From NCBI RefSeq assembly GCF_003597125.1, contig NZ_QYYA01000001.1, positions 620,001-684,000 of the forward strand: a stretch of DNA of 64,000 bases, written 5' to 3'. This DNA comes from Alcanivorax profundi. GTDB taxonomy: Bacteria; Pseudomonadota; Gammaproteobacteria; Pseudomonadales; Alcanivoracaceae. The stretch's first letter is position 1, and each line of letters starts with the position of its first letter. Positions 8,966 to 18,237 of this stretch are shown here, piece after piece. The position numbers were made by a program, and so were the translations under genes. The notes below the pieces were generated by a model. It did not search any database. It was not told where the DNA came from and worked only from the letters and a program-made list of their open reading frames with translations.

Positions 8966-9352
8966 ATGAGCCTGGAATTTCTGTCTGACGAGTGGTTTGC
9001 AAAAGTTAAGGAACTGCGTGACGGTGCTGGCAACGTTGAGGCCCCGGCTGCCCTGGCGGACCTGGTGATCAACATCACCGTGTCTGCTGACGGCGGTGAC
9101 AAGGAGCTGGCCCTGGTGGGTGGCATGATCGAGGAAGGCCATCACGCTGATGCGCCGACCACCATGATTCTGCCGGCCGATCTGGCCAAGCGCATCTTCA
9201 TCGAAGGTGACCAGTCTGCTGGCATGCAGGGCTTCATGAGCGGCCAGATTCGCATCGAAGGCGACATGAGCAAGCTGATGGCGCTGCAGACTGCTCAGCC
9301 GTCTGCGGATCAGGTTGCCCTGATGAAGCAGATCCAGGACGTGACTGCCTGA
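8966..9352 (+). CDS. SCP-2 sterol/lipid-transfer domain protein
   Basis: A 128-residue single-domain protein of the SCP-2 sterol-transfer family. The typical alternation of strands and helices is seen, with the hydrophobic-pocket region ILPADLAKRIFIEGDQ and the conserved GQIRIEGDMSKLMAL near the C-terminus. SCP-2 folds carry acyl-CoAs or other lipids in a hydrophobic tunnel; the ligand cannot be told from sequence. The ATG at 8966 follows AAGGAGAGATAAGA. It is monocistronic, with a dyad operator upstream and an intrinsic terminator downstream. In a presumed alkane or lipid degrader, a role in fatty-acyl handling is reasonable but inferred. Confidence 0.88.
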   Translation: MSLEFLSDEWFAKVKELRDGAGNVEAPAALADLVINITVSADGGDKELALVGGMIEEGHHADAPTTMILPADLAKRIFIEGDQSAGMQGFMSGQIRIEGDMSKLMALQTAQPSADQVALMKQIQDVTA

Positions 9353-9375
9353 TTCTTTCGGTAGTTAACACCTGA

Positions 9376-9407
9376 CAATGCCCGCCTCGTGCGGGCATTG
9401 TTGTTTT
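9376..9407 (+). terminator. Terminator after the SCP-2 gene
   Basis: CAATGCCCGC (9376-9385) pairs perfectly over ten bases with GCGGGCATTG (9391-9400), loop CTCGT, followed by TTGTTTT. It also faces the convergent mobA gene, which ends at 9421. Confidence 0.88.
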
Positions 9408-9420
9408 GGGTCATGGGCTA

Positions 9421-9996
9421 TCAACAGCCTGCTAGGGGGGCAGGGCTGTCTGTCAGTCGCTGCGCATGATTCAGGTTTTGCAGCGGGGTGCCGACCGCCA
9501 CGGGCTGTACTGCCAGAGTCTCCAGCCAGCCATAGGCGCTGCGTCCACCGTTGTCGAGATAGTCCGTCAGAGAGGTGCGCCACTGCTGCGCGTGCAGAGA
9601 CAGGCACAGGGGCTGGCGCCGTATCGGGTCCTGGGCCACGCAGACATGTCCAATGGCCGCCTTGGCCAGCAGATCAGCGGCCATGGAGGCGGGAGGCTGA
9701 AGCAGGTCGCAAGGCAGGCACAGACATAGCCCCTCGCAGGCCTGGAATGCTGCTTCCAGCCCGGCCATGGGCCCGGGGAAATCCGGCCGCAAGTCTTCCA
9801 CCACCTGATCTGCCCACTGCCGGTAGAGCGCCTGATTACGATTGGCGCTGATCACGACCCGCTGCGGGCGAGGCGCAAGATGCTCCAGTAGATGGGCAAT
9901 CAACGGCTTGCCATCCACCTCAAGCAATCCCTTGTCGGCCCCCCCGACCCGAGAGCCTTTACCCCCTGCGAGAATAATGAGTGTGTAGTCATGCAT
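9421..9996 (-). CDS. mobA: Molybdenum cofactor guanylyltransferase MobA
   Basis: A 191-residue protein of normal MobA length (E. coli 194). It attaches GMP from GTP to molybdopterin, giving the bis-MGD cofactor. The nucleotide-binding N-terminus IILAGGKGSRVGGADKGLL (residues 7-25) and the LPCDLLQPP motif are characteristic. The ATG at 9996 is preferred over an upstream in-frame start at 10107, which would overlap the divergent yoaA gene. No other molybdenum-cofactor gene is in the window. Confidence 0.93.
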   Translation of the reverse strand: MHDYTLIILAGGKGSRVGGADKGLLEVDGKPLIAHLLEHLAPRPQRVVISANRNQALYRQWADQVVEDLRPDFPGPMAGLEAAFQACEGLCLCLPCDLLQPPASMAADLLAKAAIGHVCVAQDPIRRQPLCLSLHAQQWRTSLTDYLDNGGRSAYGWLETLAVQPVAVGTPLQNLNHAQRLTDSPAPLAGC

Positions 9997-10086
9997 GGTC
10001 CGTGTCCGTTGGGTTCCGCCCGTGAATCGGCTATGCTCTGCGGCCGTGCCATGGCCTGTTGGCACGCGCCGAATCCAGGATAATAC

Positions 10087-12036
10087 GTGAAGAGTGCCCG
10101 TTCCCATCTTACCGACTTGAGCCGTTTTGCGCCGCTGCTACCGGGCTATCAGCCCCGTGAGCCCCAGCTGCAAATGGCCGACGCGGTGGAAAACACCATT
10201 GGTGGGGGCTCCACCTTGATGGTAGAGGCGGAGACCGGCACCGGCAAAACCCTGGCTTATCTGGTACCCGCATTGCTTTCTGAAGGCCCTACGTTGGTGT
10301 CAACGGGGACCAAAAGCCTTCAGGACCAGTTGTTTTTCAAAGACCTGCCATTGGTGCGCAAGGCATTGGGATTGCCCCGCAAGGTGGCCTTGCTGAAAGG
10401 GCGCGCCAACTATCTGTGCCCTTACCGTATGGAGCTTCATCAGCAGGAAGCCCGTTTTCTTACCCGTGAAACTGCTGAGCAAATGCAGGTGGTCGCACAC
10501 TGGGCCAAGCGGACCCGTACTGGTGATATCGCTGAATTGCAGCAACTGCCAGAAGATGCGCCGATCTGGCCGTGGGTCACCAGCACCGCTGATAACTGCC
10601 TGGGCACGGAATGTCCCAGTTATCAGGATTGCCCCTTGATGAAAGCCCGCAAGGAAGCCCAGGAAGCCGATCTGGTGGTGGTCAATCATCACCTTTTCTT
10701 TGCTGACGCAGCCTTGCGGGGGAGTGGTGCTGCCTCGGAATTGTTGCCCAGCGCCAATACGGTGATCTTTGACGAAGCCCATCAGCTTCCTGAAATTGCG
10801 GCGGCATTTTTCGGCGATACCCTGAGTACCCGACAGGTGCAGGAGCTTGGCCGTGACAGTCTGTCTGAAGCGGGGCATACGGCCGCGGATCTTGCTCGCT
10901 TGAACCAGCTGGTTGCGGCAGTGGACAAGGGCTGTATGGACCTGCGCCTGAGTCTGGGCGAGATGGAGCGGCGAGCACCCTGGTCGGAAGTGTGCGAGTC
11001 CGATGCGGTGATTGAAGCGGGCGATGCCCTGCTGACTGCGCTGCGTGAGCTGGAAGTCTTTTTGGGGCCCCTGGCCAAGGCCAGCCGTGGCATGGAGGCC
11101 TGCGCCCGCCGGGCCAGTGAGCAAGTGGATTGTCTGGCGGCTTATCTGAAGGGAGACCAGCCTAACCGGGTCTACTGGTTTGAAACCTTCAAGCGAACGG
11201 CGGTGCTGCACAGCACACCTTTATCGGTGGCCGCCCAGTTGCGGGCCCAACGCGAGCGTCATCCTTGCAGCTGGATTCTCACGTCGGCCACCTTGTCGGT
11301 GGGAGGACGGTTTGAACATATCCAGAAACGGTTGGGGCTGGATAGCGCCGATACCCTGCGGTTGGAAAGCCCGTTCGATTTCAAGAAGCAGGCGGTCTTT
11401 TATGCGCCAGAAGGGCTGCCGCCTCCCCAGGACCCGGATTATACCCGTCAGCTCACCGAGCAGATGATTCCGGTAATCGAGGCGGCCGGCGGTCGCACCT
11501 TTTTCCTTTTTACCAGTCACAGAGCATTGCGTGAGGCGGCTGCTATCCTGCGCACCCGTTTGGAATATCCGTTGCTGGTGCAAGGTGAGTCCGGGCGGCG
11601 GGAGTTGCTGGAAACCTTTCGCGAGAAAGGCAATGCGGTGCTGCTGGGCACCAGCAGCTTTTGGGAAGGCATTGATGTCCGCGGTGAAGCGCTAAGTTGC
11701 GTTATTATCGACAAGTTGCCCTTTGGCTCGCCCGGCGATCCGGTAGCCGCTGCGCGAATTGAGCACATCAACCGTAATGGCGGCAATGCGTTTCGCGATT
11801 ACCAGTTGCCTCAGGCGGTGCTGGCTCTGCGCCAGGGCGCGGGGCGTCTGATTCGGGATCCGAAGGACACCGGGTTGTTGGTGGTGGCTGACCCTAGGTT
11901 GCTGACCAAAAGCTACGGCAAGTTGTTCGTCAACAGCCTCCCGAACATGACCCGCACCCGTAAGCTGGATGTGGTGAAGCGATTTTTCGATTACCTGGCC
12001 CGGCAGGGGCAGGAGACAGAACAGGCACAATCATGA
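10087..12036 (+). CDS. yoaA: ATP-dependent DNA helicase, YoaA/DinG family
   Basis: A 649-residue XPD-like superfamily 2 helicase. Walker A is ETGTGKT (residues 49-55) and the DEAH box is at 229-232. Four cysteines at 111, 171, 176 and 182 form the iron-sulfur cluster site expected between motifs Ia and II. Length and pattern fit YoaA (about 636 residues) better than DinG (716). YoaA acts in repair of stalled or damaged replication forks. The start is GTG at 10087. It heads a short operon with tsaB and a thioesterase: its TGA overlaps the tsaB ATG. Confidence 0.92.
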   Translation: MKSARSHLTDLSRFAPLLPGYQPREPQLQMADAVENTIGGGSTLMVEAETGTGKTLAYLVPALLSEGPTLVSTGTKSLQDQLFFKDLPLVRKALGLPRKVALLKGRANYLCPYRMELHQQEARFLTRETAEQMQVVAHWAKRTRTGDIAELQQLPEDAPIWPWVTSTADNCLGTECPSYQDCPLMKARKEAQEADLVVVNHHLFFADAALRGSGAASELLPSANTVIFDEAHQLPEIAAAFFGDTLSTRQVQELGRDSLSEAGHTAADLARLNQLVAAVDKGCMDLRLSLGEMERRAPWSEVCESDAVIEAGDALLTALRELEVFLGPLAKASRGMEACARRASEQVDCLAAYLKGDQPNRVYWFETFKRTAVLHSTPLSVAAQLRAQRERHPCSWILTSATLSVGGRFEHIQKRLGLDSADTLRLESPFDFKKQAVFYAPEGLPPPQDPDYTRQLTEQMIPVIEAAGGRTFFLFTSHRALREAAAILRTRLEYPLLVQGESGRRELLETFREKGNAVLLGTSSFWEGIDVRGEALSCVIIDKLPFGSPGDPVAAARIEHINRNGGNAFRDYQLPQAVLALRQGAGRLIRDPKDTGLLVVADPRLLTKSYGKLFVNSLPNMTRTRKLDVVKRFFDYLARQGQETEQAQS

Positions 12037-12707
12037 CGCGAATTCTTGCCCTGGAAACAGCGGGTGAAACCTGCTCCGTGGCACTGCTGGATGGCAGTGA
12101 GGTGCTGGAAAAATTTGAAATGGCACCACGCAAGCAAACCGAGCTGGTGCTGCCCATGGTCGAGTCGTTGCTGGCGGAAGCCAGTGTGTCGCTGGCGCAG
12201 CTGGACGGCATTGCCTTTGGCCACGGACCCGGCGCGTTTACGGGTGTGCGAGTGGCGGCGGCGGTGACGCAGGGGTTGGCCTTTTCAGCGGACCTGCCGG
12301 TGGTTGGAGTATCGACGTTGGCTGCCTGTGCCCTGAGCGTGCAGACCCAGGCGCCCAGCCCGAAGGTAATTGCGGTTTTTGACGCGCGCATGGGAGAGCT
12401 CTATCTCGGTGCCTATCGGGTTGACAACGGCAAGCAGGCGGTCGTGCTTGAGGATGGCCTGTTTCGCCCCGATGCGTTACCCGAACTGGACGGCGACGAC
12501 TGGCTTATCGCGGGCTCTGGACTGGTACACGAGGAAGCATTGCTGGCGTGCTATGGCGCAAGCCGCTGCATTCCTGACGCCCACCCCCATGCGCAAGCGG
12601 TGGCGGTGCTGGCATTATCTAGCTTTGAGCGTGGCGAAGGCGTCCGTGCTGATCTGGCACAGCCGGTTTACCTTCGCGACCAGGTGATACAGGGAGCTGT
12701 TCGATGA
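12033..12707 (+). CDS. tsaB: tRNA threonylcarbamoyladenosine synthesis protein TsaB
   Basis: A 224-residue ASKHA-fold protein (family about 230). The N-terminus ILALETAGETCSVALLDG and the motif FGHGPGAFTGVRVA identify TsaB, the partner that activates TsaD in forming the t6A37 modification of ANN-decoding tRNAs. It is coupled to the flanking genes by ATGA overlaps at both ends (yoaA upstream, thioesterase downstream). Confidence 0.95.
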   Translation: MTRILALETAGETCSVALLDGSEVLEKFEMAPRKQTELVLPMVESLLAEASVSLAQLDGIAFGHGPGAFTGVRVAAAVTQGLAFSADLPVVGVSTLAACALSVQTQAPSPKVIAVFDARMGELYLGAYRVDNGKQAVVLEDGLFRPDALPELDGDDWLIAGSGLVHEEALLACYGASRCIPDAHPHAQAVAVLALSSFERGEGVRADLAQPVYLRDQVIQGAVR

Positions 12708-13141
12708 GTAACTGGGATCTGCCCAACGTCCATGTGCTGGATGTGACGGTGCCTGCTGAAGCCATTGATGTCATGGGGCATGTAAACAATACCGAATACC
12801 TGCGCTTCATGGAGCAGATCGCCTGGCACCATACCACCGTGCTGGGGCTCGGTTGGGATCTCTACCAAAAGCTCAATCGTGGCATGGTGGCTCGCCACAC
12901 CGAAGTGGAATACCTGGCGCCAGCCTTCGAAGGGGAAAAGCTACAGGTGGGAACCTGGATTATCGAGAATGATCAGCGAATCAGCATTACCCGTCGCTAC
13001 CAGATCATTCGCGAATCCGATGGCGTGACCCTGTTGCGAGGCAAAACCCGCTGGGTCTGTGTCGCTCTGGATTCTGGCAAACCGAGGCGCATGCCCCCTG
13101 AGTTTTTACAGGGCTACAAGGTAACCGCCAGCGAAAAATGA
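12704..13141 (+). CDS. Hotdog-fold acyl-CoA thioesterase (YbgC/4HBT type)
   Basis: A 145-residue hotdog protein with the 4HBT active-site signature AIDVMGHVNNTEYLRFME (about residues 17-34), where the aspartate is the likely catalytic residue. Members hydrolyse acyl-CoAs; the chain preference cannot be read from sequence. It overlaps the end of tsaB by four bases (ATGA) and is the third gene of that operon. Confidence 0.88.
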   Translation: MSNWDLPNVHVLDVTVPAEAIDVMGHVNNTEYLRFMEQIAWHHTTVLGLGWDLYQKLNRGMVARHTEVEYLAPAFEGEKLQVGTWIIENDQRISITRRYQIIRESDGVTLLRGKTRWVCVALDSGKPRRMPPEFLQGYKVTASEK

Positions 13142-13203
13142 ATGCAGGGTATGTCTCTGGCATGCCTGCTGATCTTTCTTGATTGTAGTAGAAAGGATTT
13201 TCC

Positions 13204-14001
13204 ATGGATTGGTTTCAGGCACTGGTGCTGGCCCTTATTCAGGGGCTGACCGAGTTTCTTCCCATCTCCAGTTCGGCGCACCTGATTCTGCCTTCCGAAG
13301 TCCTCGGCTGGCCGGATCAGGGCCTGGCCTTTGATGTGGCGGTGCACGTTGGCACCCTGGTGGCGGTGATGGCCTATTACCGGCGTGACCTGCTCGCCAT
13401 GTTGGGTGGTGCGGGGCAGGCAGTCAGTCAACGACGCATGAACCAGGATCTGAGACTGGCATTGCTGGTGGGGCTTGCCACGGTTCCTGCGGTGGTGTTC
13501 GGCTTTCTGGGCGATGACTGGATTGAACGGGAACTGCGCTCGGCGCTGGTGATCGCGATTACCACCTTGCTGTTCGGCGCGTTGCTGTGGCTGGCCGATG
13601 CCTATGGCAAGCGCTCCCGGGCGCTCACAACCCTGGGTGTGGCGGGGGCATTGTTGATCGGTTTCGCCCAGGCTCTGGCGCTGATTCCCGGCACGTCGCG
13701 CAGTGGTATCACGATTACGGCTGCGCTGGCGCTGGGATATCGCCGCGAAGAGGCGGCCCGGTTTTCCTTCCTGCTGTCCATTCCGGTCATTCTTGGTGCC
13801 GCGCTGCTCAAGAGCAAGGATCTGCTGGAACAACAACTGCCCGTGGATTGGGGAATGATGGCCCTGGGAGCGGGTGTCAGTGCAGTAACCGCCTACCTGA
13901 CCATTGTGTTCTTCATCCGTTTGCTTGAGCGTATCGGCATGCTGCCATTTGTGATTTACCGCTTGATCCTGGGTGTGGCGCTGCTGGTATGGCTGGCCTG
14001 A
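13204..14001 (+). CDS. uppP: Undecaprenyl-diphosphatase UppP (BacA)
   Basis: A 265-residue polytopic membrane protein with both BacA family signatures: QGLTEFLPISSSAHL at residues 14-28 and the second repeat's PGTSRSGITIT near 164-174. It dephosphorylates undecaprenyl diphosphate on the periplasmic face, regenerating the carrier lipid for peptidoglycan and other glycans, and confers bacitracin tolerance. A ribosome-binding site (GAAAGGA) precedes the ATG. UppS and a DUF368 translocase of the same lipid cycle are encoded elsewhere in the window. rsmJ follows within five bases. Confidence 0.97.
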   Translation: MDWFQALVLALIQGLTEFLPISSSAHLILPSEVLGWPDQGLAFDVAVHVGTLVAVMAYYRRDLLAMLGGAGQAVSQRRMNQDLRLALLVGLATVPAVVFGFLGDDWIERELRSALVIAITTLLFGALLWLADAYGKRSRALTTLGVAGALLIGFAQALALIPGTSRSGITITAALALGYRREEAARFSFLLSIPVILGAALLKSKDLLEQQLPVDWGMMALGAGVSAVTAYLTIVFFIRLLERIGMLPFVIYRLILGVALLVWLA

Positions 14002-14005
14002 CTTG

Positions 14006-14734
14006 GTGAGTAAAGCGGCACTGGGACTATTACCGGGTTGCCCGGAGGGGCTACCCGGTGAGGCCGTTGCCGACGAGCTGTCGGCGCAAGCGCAGGGCCA
14101 TTCACTGGTCATGGGCTGGTATCAGGATGCCCTGGCACTGTGGGTCCCCGGGGGCAAGGAAACGCCGCTCAGCGTAAATTTTACCGATGGCAAGCAAGGC
14201 TACCGCCTGAGCCCGGAACGGGTGCGCCACGAGCGCCTGATCAAGGCGCTGGGCAAGCCCCGTGATGACCGCCACCAGATCCTTGATGCGACTGCCGGTC
14301 TTGGCCGGGACGCCGCCCTCATGGCGCAGGCGGGGTTTGATGTCACTCTTGTTGAACGCTCCCCCTATATCCATGCCATGCTGGAAGATGGCCTGCGCCG
14401 AGCGCCTCCGGCCCTGTCGGCAAAGATGACGCTACTGCCGTGTCAGGACAGTGTTCAGGTGCCAGCGGATGTCTGGCATGCCGTGTATCTCGATCCCATG
14501 TTTCCTGCCCGCGAGAAAAGCGCCGCCGTAAAGAAAGATTTGCGCTGGCTGCAGGTGTTGTGTGCGTATCCTCAACCTGCAGAAGAAGAGGCGCTGCTTG
14601 CCTGGGCGATGTCATTGCAGCCGCACAGGGTCGTTGTGAAACGACCTGGCAAGGCGCCTGATCTGGCCGGTAAAACACCAGGATTTAGCCAGAAGGGTAA
14701 GGCTGTGCGTTTTGATGTTTATCTCATGGGCTAG
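14006..14734 (+). CDS. rsmJ: 16S rRNA (guanine-1516-N2)-methyltransferase RsmJ
   Basis: A 242-residue SAM-dependent methyltransferase, close to E. coli RsmJ (250). The SAM-binding motif ILDATAGLGRDAALMAQAGF and the downstream LDPMFPAREKSAAVKKDLR, typical of this family, are intact. It methylates G1516 of 16S rRNA. The start chosen is the GTG at 14006, because earlier in-frame starts would lie inside uppP. The two genes are nearly contiguous and probably co-transcribed. Confidence 0.92.
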   Translation: MSKAALGLLPGCPEGLPGEAVADELSAQAQGHSLVMGWYQDALALWVPGGKETPLSVNFTDGKQGYRLSPERVRHERLIKALGKPRDDRHQILDATAGLGRDAALMAQAGFDVTLVERSPYIHAMLEDGLRRAPPALSAKMTLLPCQDSVQVPADVWHAVYLDPMFPAREKSAAVKKDLRWLQVLCAYPQPAEEEALLAWAMSLQPHRVVVKRPGKAPDLAGKTPGFSQKGKAVRFDVYLMG

Positions 14735-14853
14735 GGATTTCTCCGGCACCTTTTCTCCTTCTCTCCATTATTTGTTCTACTCCCCATTTCCTGATGGTCA
14801 GTGTGCCAGCAATCGTTGTATTGATAACTGGTTCACTCTTTTGGGAGAAGGCC

Positions 14854-15549
14854 ATGAAGGGGATTTATGTGGGGCTGCTCGTGCTGGCAGTGTCATCGCA
14901 CGCATTGGGGGATGCCTACGTCAGACTCGGTTATGCCTATTCTGATTTTAGAAGTCAGGATATGGCTATCAAACATGATGGTTATGATCAGATCACGATG
15001 GAAAATTATGACCCGGGGGGGGATGAGCTCATCGTTTTGAGTGCGGGTTACTTTGTTACGCCACATTTTCGCGCGGAGCTGGCGCTTGATCTGGGGCTCG
15101 GTGATGCGGATACCGATCAGGTTACCTATACCCGTAATGATTCAGTGACCGGTACGGTTACCGCGGAGGTTTATAGTCGCGTATTTATGGTGAACGGGTA
15201 TTTTCACTTCAGAGACGCCCAGGCTGGAGGTTTTTTTGATCCTTACATTGGCGGTGGCCTCGGACTGGCGGTGAATCGCTTTGAGGCTGTCAGTACCCGT
15301 ATTCCTACTACCAGTGCGACGATAAACGACAGCGACGACACGGACTGGGCAATTCGTCTGGGCGGTGGCTTGATGTATTGGTTCACGGATCATATCAGCA
15401 CGGATTTATCGATTTATTATCTTGATGCTGGATCGGTAACCACTGAGGATCGCGCCTTTAAGGAAGGGGTGAGTGTGCCCTTTGCCGAAGGGATGGAACT
15501 GGATCTCGAGAGTTTTAATTACTCTCTGGCATTACTTTATCGATTCTAA
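14854..15549 (+). CDS. Outer-membrane beta-barrel protein, OmpW/AlkL-like
   Basis: A 231-residue protein with a signal peptide (about residues 1-20), alternating amphipathic strands, glycine-rich turns (DPYIGGGLGLAVN) and a C-terminal Phe (LLYRF) as expected for BAM-folded barrels. Size and an eight-strand-like pattern suggest the OmpW/AlkL or general OMP beta-barrel group. AlkL helps hydrophobic substrates enter alkane degraders, but that role is not shown here. The ATG at 14854 follows GGGAGAAGG. The gene is visibly richer in A+T than its neighbours. It stands alone, convergent with plsB across a shared hairpin. Confidence 0.72.
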   Translation: MKGIYVGLLVLAVSSHALGDAYVRLGYAYSDFRSQDMAIKHDGYDQITMENYDPGGDELIVLSAGYFVTPHFRAELALDLGLGDADTDQVTYTRNDSVTGTVTAEVYSRVFMVNGYFHFRDAQAGGFFDPYIGGGLGLAVNRFEAVSTRIPTTSATINDSDDTDWAIRLGGGLMYWFTDHISTDLSIYYLDAGSVTTEDRAFKEGVSVPFAEGMELDLESFNYSLALLYRF

Positions 15550-15558
15550 ATGGGATGT

Positions 15559-15591
15559 GAGCCAACGCAGCCCTAAGGGCTGCGTTGGCTC
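15559..15591. terminator. Convergent hairpin between the barrel gene and plsB
   Basis: A perfect 15-base-pair stem, GAGCCAACGCAGCCC (15559-15573) with GGGCTGCGTTGGCTC (15577-15591), around the loop TAA. It lies between the stop codons of two convergent genes. Neither side has a strong T run, so it may work as a bidirectional stabiliser as much as a terminator. Confidence 0.65.
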
Positions 15592-15594
15592 TGC

Positions 15595-18060
15595 TTACCC
15601 CTGGAGGCGGGTGACACGCTGAATAGCATCGCTGATGTCGGCGCTAAGGATCCGCCGTGCTTCATCATCCAGTGCTTCAAGCTTGCTATCGAAGTTGAGT
15701 TGCCCGTTGTCATCAGGAGTCACCAGTCCAGTGCTGTATAGCTGACTGATAAAGTGTTTGATAACGACCTTGTCAAAAAACTCTGGTGAGTTGAACTCGT
15801 AAAGTAATGACAATCGCTGCGCGGTCTGGTGCGCCAGTTCACCCAGTTGATCCGCAGTCAGAATACCTGAGCCTCGCTGAACCAGCAGGCGAATAGTCAG
15901 GTAGTAACGCTCCAGGGAGGGCAGGACGGTTTTGCCCAAGTGATTGAGCATGTCTGCCTCGTGGGTGTGCAAGGCAGCTCCCATCAGGCTGTCGCCTTGG
16001 CGACGGACAAGTTTACAGCGTTCCAACACTGACGCGACTTCTTCTACTGCCTGTGACAGTTCATCACCTTCGTCCCAATGCAGGAAGTACTCATTACGCA
16101 GGAAGGGGTAGAGCAGGCGGACCATATTCTGCAACACGTCCATGCGGATCTCGCGGGCGTTCATCACCAGAGAGCAGACCAGGCCAGGGAGTACAAACAG
16201 ATGCAGGCTGTTGTTTCGCACGTAGGCCATCTGCAGGGCGCTTTTCTGGTCGGTCGTAACCACATCTCCGAGCTGGTGCTTGATACGAATCAGGAAGTCG
16301 TTATCCAGCCCGTAATCGATAATTTCCTGGGCATCAGTGCAGCCTAGCGCCGCCGTATCGCTGTACGGCGCCAGTTTCAGCAGATCAATATACAGGCTCA
16401 GTTGCTGGTGCAGCTGGCCGATGTCCATGGTGTGTTTGGGCGAGGCCAGCAGGGCAAGGCTCAGCAGATTGATGGGATTGGCTACCGCTGCGGCATTGAT
16501 GGACTCCACCACATCCTGACCGAGTTCATTCACCACGTGCTTGAACCAGGGTGGATTCTCTGTCGAGCCAAGCGATTCGTTGCGCCAGTTATGGTGATGC
16601 TGGTCCAGATAGTCCACCAGTTTAATGGGCTCGCCAAAGTTAACGTGGACCTGGCCAAAGTAGCTGCGCAGGACAGACAGGGATTTCATCAGCCCGAAAA
16701 TGGATTCTTTCTGTTTCTTTTCGCCGTGCAACTCTCCGATATAGGAACCGGATTCGATGACTTTCTCGTAACCAATATAGACTGGTACGAAGGCGATGGG
16801 TTTACGCGAGTCACGCAGGAAACTGCGCAGGGTCATGGCGAGCATGCCGGTGCGAGGCTTCAGCATCCGGCCACTGCGGCTACGCCCCCCTTCGACAAAG
16901 TATTCAATAGAGAAACCACGGGCAGTGATCGTGTGCAGGTATTCGCTGAACACACTGGCATAGAGCGGATTATCGCGGAAGCTTCGACGCATGAAGAAGG
17001 CGCCACCACGGCGAAGGATGGTGCCCACCACCGGCAGGTTAAGGTTGATGCCCGCGGCAATGTGCGGGGGCACCAGCCCGTTACGGAAGACCACAAAAGA
17101 CAGCAGCAGGTAATCGATGTGGCTGCGGTGACAGGGCACATAGATCACCTCGTGATCACCGGCGACCTTGGTCAGGTTGTCCATGTTGTACAACCGGATA
17201 CCGCCGTACAGCCGGTTCCAGACCCAGTTCAGAAACAATTCCAGGGAACGGATCACCGTGTGGGAATAGTCAGCGGCGATTTCCATCGCGTAACTGCGGG
17301 CTTTCGCCTCCAGTTTGTCCTTGCTGACGCCCTGATTTCGGGACTCTTCTTCAATGACGGCCTGAACGGAAGGGTCGTCAACTACAGTGTTGACCAGGGT
17401 GCGACGGTGGGAGAGATCCGGGCCAATGGCGGCCTCTTTCTGGCGACGGAAATGGACCCGCAGAATTCTTGATGCCTTGCGTACGGCCTGTTCGTCAGTC
17501 TCGCATTCATCCACCAGCTTGCGAAGTGACATGGGGCGACTGAACTGCACATACAACTGGCGCCCCTGGGTGACGATGATGAAGAATTTCTTGATAAAGC
17601 CGGCAGGGGACCAGTTATCTGAAAACAACAGGCGCCAGAATGAACTTTCCTTCTCGGGGCGTCGCCCCCAGAACACTGAGACCGGCACCAGTTGCACATC
17701 CGCGCCAGGCGTTTCGCGGAGCGCTGCCACCAGTTTTTCCAACCGGGGAGGGGAGATCGGACTGCGCTGGCGGCGATTACCGAATTGACGACGGTAGAGC
17801 TGGAAATAGCTGTGGCGAAGGCGCGTCTGCCCCAGCGTCAAGCCGCCCAGTGCGGAAGAAAGCCCCAGGCGTCGCGCAGACTGGTCAGCCGCGGCAGCGT
17901 CTGATGCCGAGCGTTCGCGCAGCACATAGACCACCGGTGTATTGGGGGCCAGTTGCAGGTCATCCACATTGCCGGGCAGGGCGTTAGCACGTGTACACAA
18001 GCGCAAGAAAATGCGGATCAGGAAAAAGGCCAGTCGGTCCAGGCCAAACCAAGGATTCAT
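15595..18060 (-). CDS. plsB: Glycerol-3-phosphate 1-O-acyltransferase PlsB
   Basis: An 821-residue PlsB (E. coli 807). The acyltransferase core has the HX4D motif at H311-D316 (CHRSHIDYL) and the downstream FVEGGRSRSG block for glycerol-3-phosphate binding. It makes 1-acyl-glycerol-3-phosphate, the first step of phospholipid synthesis, at the inner membrane. The ATG at 18060 (MNPWFGLDRL) is preferred to an in-frame start at 18165, whose extra residues are not PlsB-like and would overlap the divergent promoter region of the peroxidase gene. Confidence 0.96.
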   Translation of the reverse strand: MNPWFGLDRLAFFLIRIFLRLCTRANALPGNVDDLQLAPNTPVVYVLRERSASDAAAADQSARRLGLSSALGGLTLGQTRLRHSYFQLYRRQFGNRRQRSPISPPRLEKLVAALRETPGADVQLVPVSVFWGRRPEKESSFWRLLFSDNWSPAGFIKKFFIIVTQGRQLYVQFSRPMSLRKLVDECETDEQAVRKASRILRVHFRRQKEAAIGPDLSHRRTLVNTVVDDPSVQAVIEEESRNQGVSKDKLEAKARSYAMEIAADYSHTVIRSLELFLNWVWNRLYGGIRLYNMDNLTKVAGDHEVIYVPCHRSHIDYLLLSFVVFRNGLVPPHIAAGINLNLPVVGTILRRGGAFFMRRSFRDNPLYASVFSEYLHTITARGFSIEYFVEGGRSRSGRMLKPRTGMLAMTLRSFLRDSRKPIAFVPVYIGYEKVIESGSYIGELHGEKKQKESIFGLMKSLSVLRSYFGQVHVNFGEPIKLVDYLDQHHHNWRNESLGSTENPPWFKHVVNELGQDVVESINAAAVANPINLLSLALLASPKHTMDIGQLHQQLSLYIDLLKLAPYSDTAALGCTDAQEIIDYGLDNDFLIRIKHQLGDVVTTDQKSALQMAYVRNNSLHLFVLPGLVCSLVMNAREIRMDVLQNMVRLLYPFLRNEYFLHWDEGDELSQAVEEVASVLERCKLVRRQGDSLMGAALHTHEADMLNHLGKTVLPSLERYYLTIRLLVQRGSGILTADQLGELAHQTAQRLSLLYEFNSPEFFDKVVIKHFISQLYSTGLVTPDDNGQLNFDSKLEALDDEARRILSADISDAIQRVTRLQG

Positions 18061-18237
18061 AGTGGCTATCAGGTGACTAATGTGTGCCAAGTTTAGCGAA
18101 AGGGGGCTGGCGCGAACACCAATGGATATTTCAATTTGTTTCAAATTGGCGCTCTTTTCCCACACTATGGCTACGGGTTAGCGCGGTTGCCTGCTAAAAT
18201 GCCTGTCGACCTTAACCGGGTATCCAAGGAGTCGCAG

